A stretch of 12,053 bases of DNA from the NCBI GenBank assembly GCA_015494005.1, contig WGCB01000500.1:1-12053 (forward strand), read 5' to 3'. Positions 1 to 7,298 of the stretch are shown here, piece by piece; position 1 is the first letter of the stretch, and each line of letters starts with the position of its first letter. A program made the translations under genes and the position numbers. The notes under the pieces were generated by a model that saw nothing but the letters and a program-made list of their open reading frames with translations, was not told the DNA's origin and did not search any database. This stretch comes from Caldilineaceae bacterium. GTDB taxonomy: Bacteria; Chloroflexota; Anaerolineae; Caldilineales; Caldilineaceae.

Positions 1-186
1 GTAGGGCTCAATGACCGGCCAGGCGGAGGCGTCCACCTGGGGCTCCACCGGGGGAGGGGTCGAGGCATCCGGCAGCTCCTGGAAGCGGAAGGGGGGCAGG
101 GAGAGCTTGCGCCAGTAGACAAAGGGCTCCAGCTGCTGGATGCGCTGCTGGATCTTCTCCAGGGTCCAATGGATCTTGTGGTACAC
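1..186 (-). CDS. Alpha-mannosidase (GH38-type), N-terminal part, runs off the left edge
   Basis: Only the first 62 codons are in the window. The reading is a GTG start at 186, then YHKIHWTLEKIQQRIQQLEP, then FVYWRKLSLPPFRFQELPD and a Pro-rich stretch. The pattern of a helix with WTLEKI, a VYxRxLxLPPFRxxEL segment, and a Pro-rich link before the catalytic domain is what I recall from the N-terminus of bacterial GH38 alpha-mannosidases. Those are large cytoplasmic enzymes that remove alpha-mannose from oligosaccharides with a zinc-dependent retaining mechanism. The catalytic residues lie outside the window, so activity cannot be judged. The GTG start is chosen because GGAAGG sits nine bases upstream; an in-frame TGA at 292-294 limits longer alternatives. 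There is no signal peptide. It is the last visible gene of the minus-strand series and would process sugar imported by the upstream transporter. Codons are GC-rich, unlike the transporter genes. The main doubt is that so little of the protein is visible. Confidence 0.62.
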   Translation of the reverse strand, partial: MYHKIHWTLEKIQQRIQQLEPFVYWRKLSLPPFRFQELPDASTPPPVEPQVDASAWPVIEPY

Positions 187-235
187 GGTGATTTTCCTTC
201 CGTGGGGATGGTGGGTGGGCTGCCCTGCCGCCGAG

Positions 236-445
236 CTATCCCTGGCCAGGCGGTGTGGCACTCCCCGCGCTGGGATCCACGCCCCGGAGCATCATGCCCT
301 GCCCGCGGGAAAGGTGGACCGACTCCGTGGGTGGCTCCAGGGGATCCCGCATCTGAACCAACAGGGTGGTGCGAGGTTCGCCACTCACATTGACGCCGGA
401 GCCGTGGATGGTGAGATAGCTGGCGATCTGACCTTGGGTCAGCAT
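236..445 (-). pseudogene. C-terminal remnant of a phytanoyl-CoA dioxygenase-like (PhyH) gene
   Basis: The 69-codon frame starts MLTQGQIASYLTIHGSGVN and continues with EPRTTLLVQMRDP and SRGQGMMLRG. The HGSGxN motif (His14), followed by the Arg of the PR pair (Arg25), matches the C-terminal end of PhyH-family Fe(II)/2-oxoglutarate dioxygenases, where that His is the distal iron ligand and the Arg holds the 2-oxoglutarate carboxylate. Full-length members have roughly 250-300 residues and need an upstream HxD motif. The frame upstream of this ATG (readable to about 520) carries nothing like it, so about three quarters of the gene is missing. A GAGAGG lies ten bases before the ATG, so a short product could be translated, but it could not form an active dioxygenase. 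It ends 49 bp before the mannosidase start. I call it a remnant left by a deletion or by insertion of the cassette to its right. Confidence 0.6.
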
Positions 446-841
446 GAGGTTTTTTCCTCTCTCGAACCAGGAAGAGAAACCTTCTCTCCTAGCTGCGTAG
501 CACACCGACGAAAGGCCCAACTTTCAAGAGAAGACGTCCATCGGTCGAAGTGACACTGGTCAGGTTCGTGGCCCAATGCCCTCACCGGGGCAGCTCCTCT
601 TGACCAACCACCAGACGTTTGCTGTCGGTCCGAATGTGGGGTCAGCTCGAGGGAGAAAAGCTAAGCCCAGGCGAGCACAGGCATCAGGAAAGAACGGACA
701 CAAAGGGCGTAGAAGTCTGGGGGAACATACAGCGCGCCAGGGAAGCCATGACCGTCGCCAGGAGGAGCAAGAGCGCTTGGGCGGAATCCGCGGAGGATTC
801 CGGAAAGAAATTCACAGCGAAGGCTTCGATCGGATCCCAGC
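446..841. other. Gene-free stretch of about 400 bp
   Basis: Between the second ATPase gene and the PhyH remnant I find no protein I recognise on either strand. Short frames exist, including a minus-strand GTG frame at 684-815 with a run of leucines, but none has a credible ribosome binding site or family pattern. The one structured element is the hairpin at 782-802. The stretch probably holds the junction between the transporter cassette and the older flank, including decayed sequence that replaced the front of the PhyH gene. Confidence 0.5.
782..802 (-). terminator. Perfect 8-bp hairpin 39 bp after the second ATPase gene
   Basis: CGGAATCC (782-789) and GGATTCCG (795-802) are exact inverted copies around a 5-nt loop. 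Read on the minus strand, the hairpin lies 39 nt past the ATPase stop codon, where an operon end or an mRNA-stabilising structure would be expected. It is not followed by a T-run on that strand, so it is not a classical intrinsic terminator. A Rho-assisted or processing site, or chance, is possible. Confidence 0.35.
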
Positions 842-1882
842 TCAGTCGGCCGCGGGGATGCGCTCCTTTGCAAGGTTATCCTCTGGGACTTGAGCCAGGG
901 GCTGATCTTCGTAGAGGAAGCAGGCAGCTTGGTGTTCTCCAGGCCCTACTTGGTAGAGAGGTGGGTGGCTCTCCAAGCAACGATCCATGCGCTGATCGCA
1001 GCGGGGATAGAAGCGGCAACCGCTTTCCACGCTGACCCGCATCTCCTCATCATCGATGGTAGTGGCCCGGCTTCCCCAGCGGATGGTGGGATCCGGCACC
1101 GGAATGGAGTCGATGAGAAGCTGCACGTAGGGATGTTTGGGATGATCGATGACTTCTACCGTGTCGCCCCGTTCGGCCACCGTGCCCTGATAGAGCAGGT
1201 AGATCTTGTCGCCGATCTGGTAGGCTGTGGAGAGATCATGGGTGATGTAGAGGAAGGAGATGCCGTACTCATCCCGCAGGCGCAGCATAATGTCCAAGAT
1301 CATGGCCCGGAGGGAGGCATCCACCATGGAGACCGGCTCATCCGCCACGATGAGCCGAGGCTTTAACAGATAGGCCCGGGCTATCATGATGCGCTGACGC
1401 TGGCCGCCGCTAAGCTGGTGGGGATACTTCTCCAACACCTCTTCCCCTCGCATTCCAACTACAGCCAACGCTTCCTCGATCTGGTCACGAGCTTCTCGGC
1501 GGTTGCGAGCCAGGTTAAAGTTCTTGATAGCCAGGTCGAAAACATGCTTCACTCGATAGAAGGGATTGTAGACAGCATAGGGATCCTGAAAGACGGCTTG
1601 GACCTCTCGACGATATTTTTTCAGTTCCTCTTTATCCATCTGAGCCACGTCCTGGCCCAGATAGCGGATGTGGCCGGACGTAGGTGTGATGAAACCGAGC
1701 ACCAGGTTGGCCAGGGTGGTTTTACCGCTGCCGCTTTCCCCGGCGATAGTGATGATCTCGGCAGGCTTCTGCGGGATGGTTAAGTTCAGGTTCTGAAGAG
1801 CCACAGTCACCGGGCCTCGCTTCAGGAAGCCACCGCCATAGATTTTGGTGACTTTTTCGATCTGGAGCAGTGGTTGACTCAT
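842..1882 (-). CDS. Opp/Dpp-family ABC transporter ATPase, second subunit (DppF/OppF-like)
   Basis: This 346-aa cytoplasmic ATPase pairs with the preceding ATPase to power the importer. It has Walker A GESGSGKTT (48-56), Q-loop FQD (98-100), signature LSGGQ (157-161), Walker B LIVADE (177-182), D-loop SMVDAS and the switch His214. The C-terminal oligopeptide-transporter extension carries four cysteines (289, 295, 302, 321) in the layout known to bind a [4Fe-4S] cluster in some Opp/Dpp ATPases. The form SMVDASLRA with YITHDLSTAY resembles, as I recall, archaeal and Thermotoga sugar-transporting members rather than classical peptide OppF; this is an inference. The start is the ATG at 1882, with AAAGGTG just upstream; the open frame extends ten codons further to 1912 but has no better site. 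It lies 75 bp after the first ATPase. All nucleotide-binding motifs are intact. Confidence 0.9.
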   Translation of the reverse strand: MSQPLLQIEKVTKIYGGGFLKRGPVTVALQNLNLTIPQKPAEIITIAGESGSGKTTLANLVLGFITPTSGHIRYLGQDVAQMDKEELKKYRREVQAVFQDPYAVYNPFYRVKHVFDLAIKNFNLARNRREARDQIEEALAVVGMRGEEVLEKYPHQLSGGQRQRIMIARAYLLKPRLIVADEPVSMVDASLRAMILDIMLRLRDEYGISFLYITHDLSTAYQIGDKIYLLYQGTVAERGDTVEVIDHPKHPYVQLLIDSIPVPDPTIRWGSRATTIDDEEMRVSVESGCRFYPRCDQRMDRCLESHPPLYQVGPGEHQAACFLYEDQPLAQVPEDNLAKERIPAAD

Positions 1883-1957
1883 GATGCACCTTTCGGGCAA
1901 GGGGTAAAGCACAACGACACCGATAGACGGCCAAAGACCATGCGCCTAGATGCCTGT

Positions 1958-2971
1958 TTAGGCATCGTAGTAGAGGTGACAAGCCACTTCCCGGCTGGGC
2001 GCCACCTCCAGCAAAGGCGGGACAACTGTCCGGCACTTGTCGGTGACATGGGGACAACGGAGCTGGAAGATACAGCCTGGCGGAGGATTGCGCAGATCGT
2101 GGGTGATGCCTTCGGTCAGTTTCAGGGGCTTGCGTTCCTTGATGGAGGGAATGGAGTCGATGAGGAGCTGGGTGTAAGGGTGCAAAGGCTCCCGGAAAAG
2201 GCTGTAAACATCCGCTAGCTCTACCAAGTGGCCAGCATACATCACCGCAATGCGATCCACAAGCTGGGCCATGAGCCCCATGTCGTGGCCGATGAGGATC
2301 ATGGAGACCCCCAAGCGATTCTTCACGTCCAGCAGGGTCTCGCCCACGACGCGCTGCACTACCACATCCAAAGCACTGGTGGGCTCGTCCGCGATGACCA
2401 GGGTGGGATTCAGAGCGATAGCCATGGCAATGCAGACCCGCTGCTTCATGCCACCGCTTAGCTCATGGGGATACATCTTGTAGACCCGGCTGGGCAATCC
2501 CACAGTGGACAGAAGCGACAGGATGCGTTCCTTCAAAGCCTGGCGGGGCTGGCGGCCTTCGTGAGTTTCGATCGCGTCTCCGATCTGATCCTTGATACGC
2601 ATGACCGGATTCAGGGAGTTCATGGCCCCTTGGGGGATGAGCGAGATTTTGGTCCAGCGAATCTGGCGCAGCTCCCGCTCGTTCAGCCGAGCTATGTCCA
2701 CGTCATCCACCAGGATGCGACCATCCACGATGCGGCCTGGGGATTGAACCAAACGGAGGATAGCCATGGCTGTAGTGGTCTTGCCACAGCCCGATTCTCC
2801 CACCAACCCCACAATCTCCCCTTCCCGAATTTGGAAGGTGACATCGTCCACTGCCCGTACGTCGCCAGTGGGAGTGGCATAGTAGACTTTCAGTCCTTCC
2901 ACCTGCAGAACCACCTGATCCGTCCCGGCTGGGCGTCGTTCGTCGATCTCGTGAGCGAAGTTCACACTCAT
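1958..2971 (-). CDS. Opp/Dpp-family ABC transporter ATPase, first subunit (DppD/OppD-like)
   Basis: This 337-aa ATPase has Walker A GESGCGKTT (58-66), a Q-loop at SLIPQ (110-114), signature LSGGM (171-175), Walker B LVIADE (191-196), D-loop SALD and switch His229. The oligopeptide-transporter C-terminal domain holds Cys300, Cys306, Cys313 and Cys331, again the candidate iron-sulfur quartet. The ATG at 2971 shares one base with the TAA of the upstream permease (TAATG), which implies translational coupling and settles the start. The frame stays open far upstream, to about 3664, but that part lies inside the permease gene and has no protein-like character. LSGGM in place of LSGGQ is common in DppD-type subunits and does not suggest loss of function. 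The substrate is not decided by this subunit; see the binding protein and regulator. Confidence 0.9.
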   Translation of the reverse strand: MSVNFAHEIDERRPAGTDQVVLQVEGLKVYYATPTGDVRAVDDVTFQIREGEIVGLVGESGCGKTTTAMAILRLVQSPGRIVDGRILVDDVDIARLNERELRQIRWTKISLIPQGAMNSLNPVMRIKDQIGDAIETHEGRQPRQALKERILSLLSTVGLPSRVYKMYPHELSGGMKQRVCIAMAIALNPTLVIADEPTSALDVVVQRVVGETLLDVKNRLGVSMILIGHDMGLMAQLVDRIAVMYAGHLVELADVYSLFREPLHPYTQLLIDSIPSIKERKPLKLTEGITHDLRNPPPGCIFQLRCPHVTDKCRTVVPPLLEVAPSREVACHLYYDA

Positions 2972-3906
2972 TAGGCTTTCACTCCTCTCAGCCGGGGATT
3001 GGCGATCTCGTCCAGGCCGATCGTGATGAGGAAGAGGGAAGTGAAAATGATGATCAACGCGGCGATGGGGAAGCCCCACCACCACCACATCCCTCGTAGA
3101 ATTGCCGCAGCTCGCAGGGCGTAGAAGATGGTCATGCCCAAGGTGGGGATACGGGTGGGCCCGAGACCCAGCGCCTCCAATCCAGTGGCGGCCAGAATGG
3201 CGGCGGAAACGTTCCCTGTGAAGCTGGAGGCCAGATAAGGAAGCAGATTGGGCAAGATCTCTTTGAACATAATAGCAAAGGTGGAAGCACCGGAGAGGCG
3301 GGCCATCTGCACATAGCCTCGTTCCCGCATGCTCAGGACTTGGGAACGGAGCAGCCGGGTGGGGCCAGGCCAAGCGAAAATGGCCAGAAGCAGCGCCATG
3401 TTCTCCACGCTCACTGTGCGCACATAGGCCGAGATAACGATAAGCACAGCCAGGGAGGGAATGGTGATGACCGAGTCGGAGAGGGTGCGGATCACATTGT
3501 CCACCCAGCCGCCCATGAAGCCAGCGCTGAAGCCCAGGATGACGCCCACTAGCATGCCTACGCCAGCAGCGATGAGCCCCACCCGCAAGGAACGAGGCGT
3601 GCCCACAATAAGCACGGCTAACATGTCCCGGCCATTGCTCTCCGTCCCCAGGGGGTGCTCCCAAGTGGGTTTGCCGATGCCAGGCAGGTCCGTCTCCACC
3701 CAGGCCGGTGGCAGGTTCAAAGGAGAGGAGGCCACTCGAGCCAACGTCGTGTCCCAGAAGAAGGGGCCAACCACACCGATGAGCACCACAGCTAGAAGCA
3801 TGGAAAGGCCAACCAAGAATTTCGTGTTGAGCCAGGGGGAATCCCAGCGGTTGAGCCCTGCGGTCCTCACTGCTGGGGCTGTAACGGTTTCAGTAGATAC
3901 GCTCAT
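2971..3906 (-). CDS. Opp/Dpp-family ABC transporter permease, second subunit (DppC-like)
   Basis: This 311-aa inner-membrane permease begins with a cytoplasmic tail of about 30 residues and a first membrane segment around 31-50. An extracytoplasmic stretch follows with the HPLGTESNGRDML motif (84-96) that is diagnostic of DppC/OppC proteins. The transmembrane domain (about 106-305) contains the EAA-like coupling loop near 201-223 (ARLSGAS, then KEILPNLLP), which contacts the ATPases. The length is normal for the family. The start is the ATG at 3906, with GAGAGG six bases upstream. It follows the other permease after 116 bp in which I see no gene or clear signal, and overlaps the next ATPase by one base. 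It forms the translocation channel with the DppB-like subunit. A Trp run (WWWW, 274-277) in a periplasm-facing segment is unusual but has no assigned role. Confidence 0.9.
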   Translation of the reverse strand: MSVSTETVTAPAVRTAGLNRWDSPWLNTKFLVGLSMLLAVVLIGVVGPFFWDTTLARVASSPLNLPPAWVETDLPGIGKPTWEHPLGTESNGRDMLAVLIVGTPRSLRVGLIAAGVGMLVGVILGFSAGFMGGWVDNVIRTLSDSVITIPSLAVLIVISAYVRTVSVENMALLLAIFAWPGPTRLLRSQVLSMRERGYVQMARLSGASTFAIMFKEILPNLLPYLASSFTGNVSAAILAATGLEALGLGPTRIPTLGMTIFYALRAAAILRGMWWWWGFPIAALIIIFTSLFLITIGLDEIANPRLRGVKA

Positions 3907-4022
3907 GGAAACCTCTCTGTTGAAAAGACCTCACAGCTGGCAAGGCTTCTATAACACAAAGGTATAGCTTCTTGCAAACTGGACTCAAAAATCGAGAAGT
4001 GTCGATCAAGATCTGCCACTGA

Positions 4023-5030
4023 CTATCGCTCATAACTAATGCGGGGATCCAATACTGGCAGAAGCAAGTCCAGGATAAGGACTGCAGTGGCTGTGCCCAG
4101 GATCAACATGAAGACAATGCCCTGGATCAGGGTGTAGTCCGTGTTGACGATGCCCTGATAGAGGAGATAGCCCATGCCCGGATAGGCAAAGATGTACTCC
4201 ACCAGGGTAGAGCCTCCTGCGATGCCACCGAGGCTCAGAGCCAGGGCGGTGACCTGAGGCAGGATGGAATTGCGCACTCCGTAGCGGAGAAATATCCGAC
4301 TAGGCCGCAATCCCTTGGCCTCAGCCAAAATCATGTAGTCTTCACCTTGGTTGGTAATGATCATCCCTCGCATGCCCAAGGCCCAGAATCCCATGGAGGT
4401 GACCACGATGGAGAGGACGGGCAATATCCCGTGTTCGATGACGCTCTTGATAAAAGGCCAATTCCAGCCTGGCGTCAGCCCTCGGCCATAGGCGCCTGTG
4501 GGCGGCAGCCAACGTAGCTCGTAGGCGAAGAGATAGACCAGCAGAATACCCAACATGAAGAAAGGAATGCTGGTGAAAGTGAGGCTCGTCGGAAGCAGGG
4601 CTCGAATCCAACGGGGCACTCGTGGCCAGCCCATGAGAGCCCCGATGGCGTTGCCGGCCAGGAAGGAGAGGATGGTGGAGACCGAGAGCAGCCCCACCGT
4701 CCAGGGCAGGGCGCTGAAGATCATCTCGTCCACTCGGCTAGGAAACGAGGAGAGGGAATAGCCCATATCCAGGGTGAGCATGTTGCGCATGTAGGCCAGG
4801 TATTGGACCCAGAGAGGACCATCCAAGCCAAAACGTTCGCGCCAGGCCGCGATGATCTCGGCGCTGTTCTCAATGTAACCAGCCTGGGCTGTGAGTCGGC
4901 TCACCATGGCCGCCACCGGGTCTCCCGGAGCCAAACGTGGAATAATGAAAATGATGGTAGCGCCCAGCCAGATGGTTAGGAGGAACATACCCAACCGCCG
5001 GAGCACATATTGGGGTGTTAGTCCAGCCAT
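4023..5030 (-). CDS. Opp/Dpp-family ABC transporter permease, first subunit (DppB-like)
   Basis: This 335-aa permease opens with the family pattern [16 protein letters not shown] (8-23), an N-terminal membrane helix followed by a [12 protein letters not shown] loop (31-42). Further membrane segments run through about 108-135, 148-170, 200-225, 258-285 and 303-325. The EAA coupling loop lies at 235-258 ([11 protein letters not shown], then NSILP). The [10 protein letters not shown] segment (281-290) is the usual DppB C-terminal signature. The length matches the family. The start is the ATG at 5030, with AAGGA eight bases upstream. It is separated from the binding-protein gene by 69 bp that hold a strong hairpin, so its expression may be set lower than that of the binding protein. 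It pairs with the DppC-like subunit to form the membrane pore. Confidence 0.9.
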   Translation of the reverse strand: MAGLTPQYVLRRLGMFLLTIWLGATIIFIIPRLAPGDPVAAMVSRLTAQAGYIENSAEIIAAWRERFGLDGPLWVQYLAYMRNMLTLDMGYSLSSFPSRVDEMIFSALPWTVGLLSVSTILSFLAGNAIGALMGWPRVPRWIRALLPTSLTFTSIPFFMLGILLVYLFAYELRWLPPTGAYGRGLTPGWNWPFIKSVIEHGILPVLSIVVTSMGFWALGMRGMIITNQGEDYMILAEAKGLRPSRIFLRYGVRNSILPQVTALALSLGGIAGGSTLVEYIFAYPGMGYLLYQGIVNTDYTLIQGIVFMLILGTATAVLILDLLLPVLDPRISYER

Positions 5031-5059
5031 AATTGCAATCCTTGTGATACCAGGGGGGA

Positions 5060-5088
5060 AGCAGGCCGGGGAGGCTCCCCGGCCTGCT
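5060..5088 (-). promoter_or_regulatory. 13-bp perfect hairpin between the binding-protein and permease genes
   Basis: AGCAGGCCGGGGA (5060-5072) and TCCCCGGCCTGCT (5076-5088) pair perfectly around a 3-nt loop. On the minus-strand mRNA the stem starts 11 nt after the binding-protein stop codon and ends about 29 nt before the permease start. It is followed by TTCCCCCC rather than a U-tract, so it is more likely an mRNA-stabilising 3' structure or a partial attenuator than a full terminator. Such structures are well known behind binding-protein genes in ABC operons, where they help make the binding protein more abundant than the permeases. Confidence 0.7.
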
Positions 5089-5099
5089 CAGTCGTACGG

Positions 5100-6971
5100 T
5101 TACTGACCAGCCTTCTTCAGCTGATGAATGATGTAGTGGGTGTGCTGCCACCAAGTAGGCGGATGGATGTAATCGTTCTCCGCAGTGGGCCAGCCAGTCC
5201 AGTAAGTGGTGTCGAATGGAATGATCTTCTTGGCCTGAGTGATCGGGATAACCGGCAGTTCGTCGAACCAGAGGTCCATGGCCTGAACGAAGAGCTCTTC
5301 CACCCGCGGATCGCCTAGGGGCAGGCTGCCCATCTCGTCCACCAGCTTGCTGTACTCCTCAGCCGCGGGGCCACTCCAGCGCCAGCGGTTGTGGTTGGCC
5401 CGTTCCCCAATGGGCTTCAGCCAACGCACGTTGAAGGTGTCCAGCGAGGCCCAAGGCTCGTTCACCGAACCACAGGTCTGCCAACCGACTCGCGCCTCGA
5501 AACGGCCAAAGTCGAAGTTCTCGCTCCAGGTGCCGCCGGCCTCGTTGCGGTTGGTGGCATTGATCCCGATGGCTTGGAGCTGCTCCACGATAACCTGGGC
5601 GATGCGCTGCTTCTCGATGAAGGCCTCGTGGGTAGTAATTTCCAGGGAGAGTTCCTTGCCGTCTTTTTCGTAGTAACCGTTGCTGTTCAAAGTGTAGCCC
5701 TTGGATTCGATGATCTCCTTGGCCTTGTCCGGATTGTGCTCCCAGAGCTGGTCCAGATCCCAGACGCCAGCCTCGATGGCCTTGTCCACCAGAGCATCCA
5801 GGGGCGGATAGGCCGGGAAGAAGTGGCGAGACTTGAAGGTAGTCCCTTCGTAGGCTATCTCAACGATCTGATCCCGATCGATGGCGTAGTTCAAAGCCCA
5901 GCGCATCTCCGGATCGTTCCAGGGCTCGATAGCATTGTTTAACTCGAAGGTACGGGAGCAGGGATCCGGCACCCAGGCATAGGGTAGGTCGTCGAACCAT
6001 GTGACAACATTCGGGTTTCGGGCCTTCAGGGCCAGGAGAGCACCCAGGGTGATGTCCATCAGGCTGTCCAGCTGGCCGTCAGCCATGAGCGCGGCCCGAG
6101 TCTCTTCAGGCCCAGCCCAGGTCCAGATCAATTTTTTGGCCGGAGGCAGGTCCTGGAAGCCCACCTGCGCGCCCCACCAGTTGTCGTCTCGGACATAGGT
6201 GAACTCTGTAGGGCTGACGCTGGCCAGCTTGTAGGGGCCGGTACCCACGGGCCAACCCTTCTCTGGATCGTAGTACTTGAAGGTCAGGGGATCCACGTCC
6301 TTCCAGATGTGCTCGGGCACGATGTTGATGCTGCCCCAGATCTTCACACCGAAATGGTCCAGCAGGAAGCGAGGGTTGGGCTCGGTCAGGTTGAAGACCA
6401 CGGTCAGGTCGTCCACCTTCTCCACGCTCTCCACCCAGCGGTCCATCTCCGAGGAGCCCGCCAGTTCGGGTGCGTTGGCCTTGAGCATGTTGATGGTGAA
6501 CACCACGTCGTCCGCGTTGAAGGGCTCACCGTCGGACCAATGCACGCCGTCCCGGAGCTTCAGGGTCCAGACATCCAAAGTCTCGTTGGGTTCCATACTC
6601 TCGCCCAGCCAAGGGATAAACTCACCTGTCTGGTAGTTCAAAATGAAGAGGGGTTCCAGGATGGCCTGGTGATAGCCCTGATCCAGACGGCGCCCCGGGG
6701 TGTAGGGATTCCAATTCTCTGGATCCGTGACGCGTCCACCGTCGATATCGAAGATGATGGTGTCCTCGCGGGGAGCGTTGATGTAATCCTCCATGGCCAC
6801 TTCCTCAGCCGGAGCGGCTTCCTCCGCAGGCGCGGCCTCTTCTGCCGGAGCCGCCTTCTCTGCAGGCGCACCCGAAGGAGCCGGAGCCGGGCAAGCCGTG
6901 AGAAGCATGGCCATAACCAACAGGACCGACGCTAAGAGATAGATCCGAGATCTCTGCCAATAGGGTTTCAT
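5100..6971 (-). CDS. Lipoprotein substrate-binding protein of an Opp/Dpp-type ABC importer (SBP_bac_5)
   Basis: This 623-aa extracytoplasmic binding protein is the specificity component of the importer. The N-terminus has basic residues, a hydrophobic core (about 10-24) and the lipobox LTAC with Cys27, so it is a lipid-anchored protein. A linker with four APAEEA-type units (35-58) follows, then the binding domain, beginning near [12 protein letters not shown] and including the typical [20 protein letters not shown] stretch (about 145-164) of family 5 solute-binding proteins. It is longer than E. coli DppA or OppA (about 510-520 mature residues); sugar-binding relatives in Thermotoga are similarly long, which fits but does not prove an oligosaccharide ligand. 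The start is the ATG at 6971, with AAGGAGG ten bases upstream. The repressor gene precedes it on the same strand, 327 bp away. It would deliver substrate to the two permeases encoded directly downstream. Confidence 0.9.
   Translation of the reverse strand: MKPYWQRSRIYLLASVLLVMAMLLTACPAPAPSGAPAEKAAPAEEAAPAEEAAPAEEVAMEDYINAPREDTIIFDIDGGRVTDPENWNPYTPGRRLDQGYHQAILEPLFILNYQTGEFIPWLGESMEPNETLDVWTLKLRDGVHWSDGEPFNADDVVFTINMLKANAPELAGSSEMDRWVESVEKVDDLTVVFNLTEPNPRFLLDHFGVKIWGSINIVPEHIWKDVDPLTFKYYDPEKGWPVGTGPYKLASVSPTEFTYVRDDNWWGAQVGFQDLPPAKKLIWTWAGPEETRAALMADGQLDSLMDITLGALLALKARNPNVVTWFDDLPYAWVPDPCSRTFELNNAIEPWNDPEMRWALNYAIDRDQIVEIAYEGTTFKSRHFFPAYPPLDALVDKAIEAGVWDLDQLWEHNPDKAKEIIESKGYTLNSNGYYEKDGKELSLEITTHEAFIEKQRIAQVIVEQLQAIGINATNRNEAGGTWSENFDFGRFEARVGWQTCGSVNEPWASLDTFNVRWLKPIGERANHNRWRWSGPAAEEYSKLVDEMGSLPLGDPRVEELFVQAMDLWFDELPVIPITQAKKIIPFDTTYWTGWPTAENDYIHPPTWWQHTHYIIHQLKKAGQ
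6798..6869 (-). repeat. Four 18-bp units encoding the APAEEA linker of the binding protein
   Basis: The DNA repeats imperfectly with an 18-bp period and encodes [18 protein letters not shown] and APAEEV. It forms a flexible charged tether between the lipid anchor and the folded domain. Copy number in such linkers tends to vary between strains. Confidence 0.75.
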
Positions 6972-6981
6972 TTTGTGCTTT

Positions 6982-6988
6982 CCTCCTT
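6982..6988 (-). promoter_or_regulatory. Strong ribosome binding site of the binding-protein gene
   Basis: AAGGAGG on the minus strand lies ten bases before the ATG at 6971. It decides the start against an upstream in-frame codon at 6992, which would put this site inside the coding region, and it agrees with the signal peptide beginning at MKPYW. Confidence 0.75.
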
Positions 6989-7047
6989 GCATATGTGGGT
7001 AAAAGTTGTATCAGGAGCAATTTTGCTCTTGCAGAAAACAATCCGAA

Positions 7048-7077
7048 AGGAGGGGGAAGCGATAGGAGGGGGAAGCG
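7048..7077 (-). repeat. Two exact 14-bp direct repeats upstream of the binding-protein gene
   Basis: AGGAGGGGGAAGCG occurs at 7048-7061 and 7064-7077 on the plus strand, a 16-bp period. On the transcribed strand both copies are pyrimidine-rich. The position in the leader of the binding-protein gene would suit protein binding, but the sequence matches no site I know. Confidence 0.7.
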
Positions 7078-7298
7078 GAACACAATTTCACGGGCAGAGC
7101 GGACGTCACACCACAAGTAAGAACGAATTGACTAAGCAATCACCTCCTTTCCGCTGGGACCTGAACGAAGCACTGTAAAGGGTGGTACGAACGACCGAAA
7201 TAATGAGGGGAAACTTTGTCACAGAGACGCAGCAGAGCCACAGCTCAAGCTCTATTGCTATGCGAGAGGAACCACGGTATCCATCCGCTTGGCCGAAC

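Larger units (their letters stand above)
6972..7298 (-). other. 327-bp leader region between the repressor and binding-protein genes
   Basis: No gene of normal size is seen here. Read on the minus strand it contains a 13-base match to the anti-16S Shine-Dalgarno sequence (7139-7151), two exact 14-bp copies of CGCTTCCCCCTCCT (7048-7061 and 7064-7077), and a small palindrome GAGCAA/TTGCTC (7015-7028). I do not find a convincing -35/-10 pair, nor an AACCGGTT site like those near the repressor promoter. The transporter genes may therefore be read through from the repressor promoter or use a promoter I cannot recognise. Confidence 0.5.

Noticed and set aside
684..815. A 43-codon minus-strand frame from a GTG at 815, with a leucine run resembling a membrane segment, just after the second ATPase.
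   Set aside because: There is no ribosome binding site, no family pattern, and the hairpin at 782-802 lies inside it. It is too short to separate from chance.
2972..3664. Long open extension of the first ATPase frame upstream of its ATG at 2971.
   Set aside because: It lies wholly inside the DppC-like permease gene in another frame and reads as low-quality His/Pro/Arg-rich sequence. The TAATG overlap fixes the true start.
7106..7151. Resemblance of GTCACACCAC followed by ATCACCTCCTTTC on the plus strand to the 3' end of a 16S rRNA gene.
   Set aside because: The two motifs are far closer together than in 16S rRNA and the sequence between them does not match. A Shine-Dalgarno match on the minus strand explains the second motif better.
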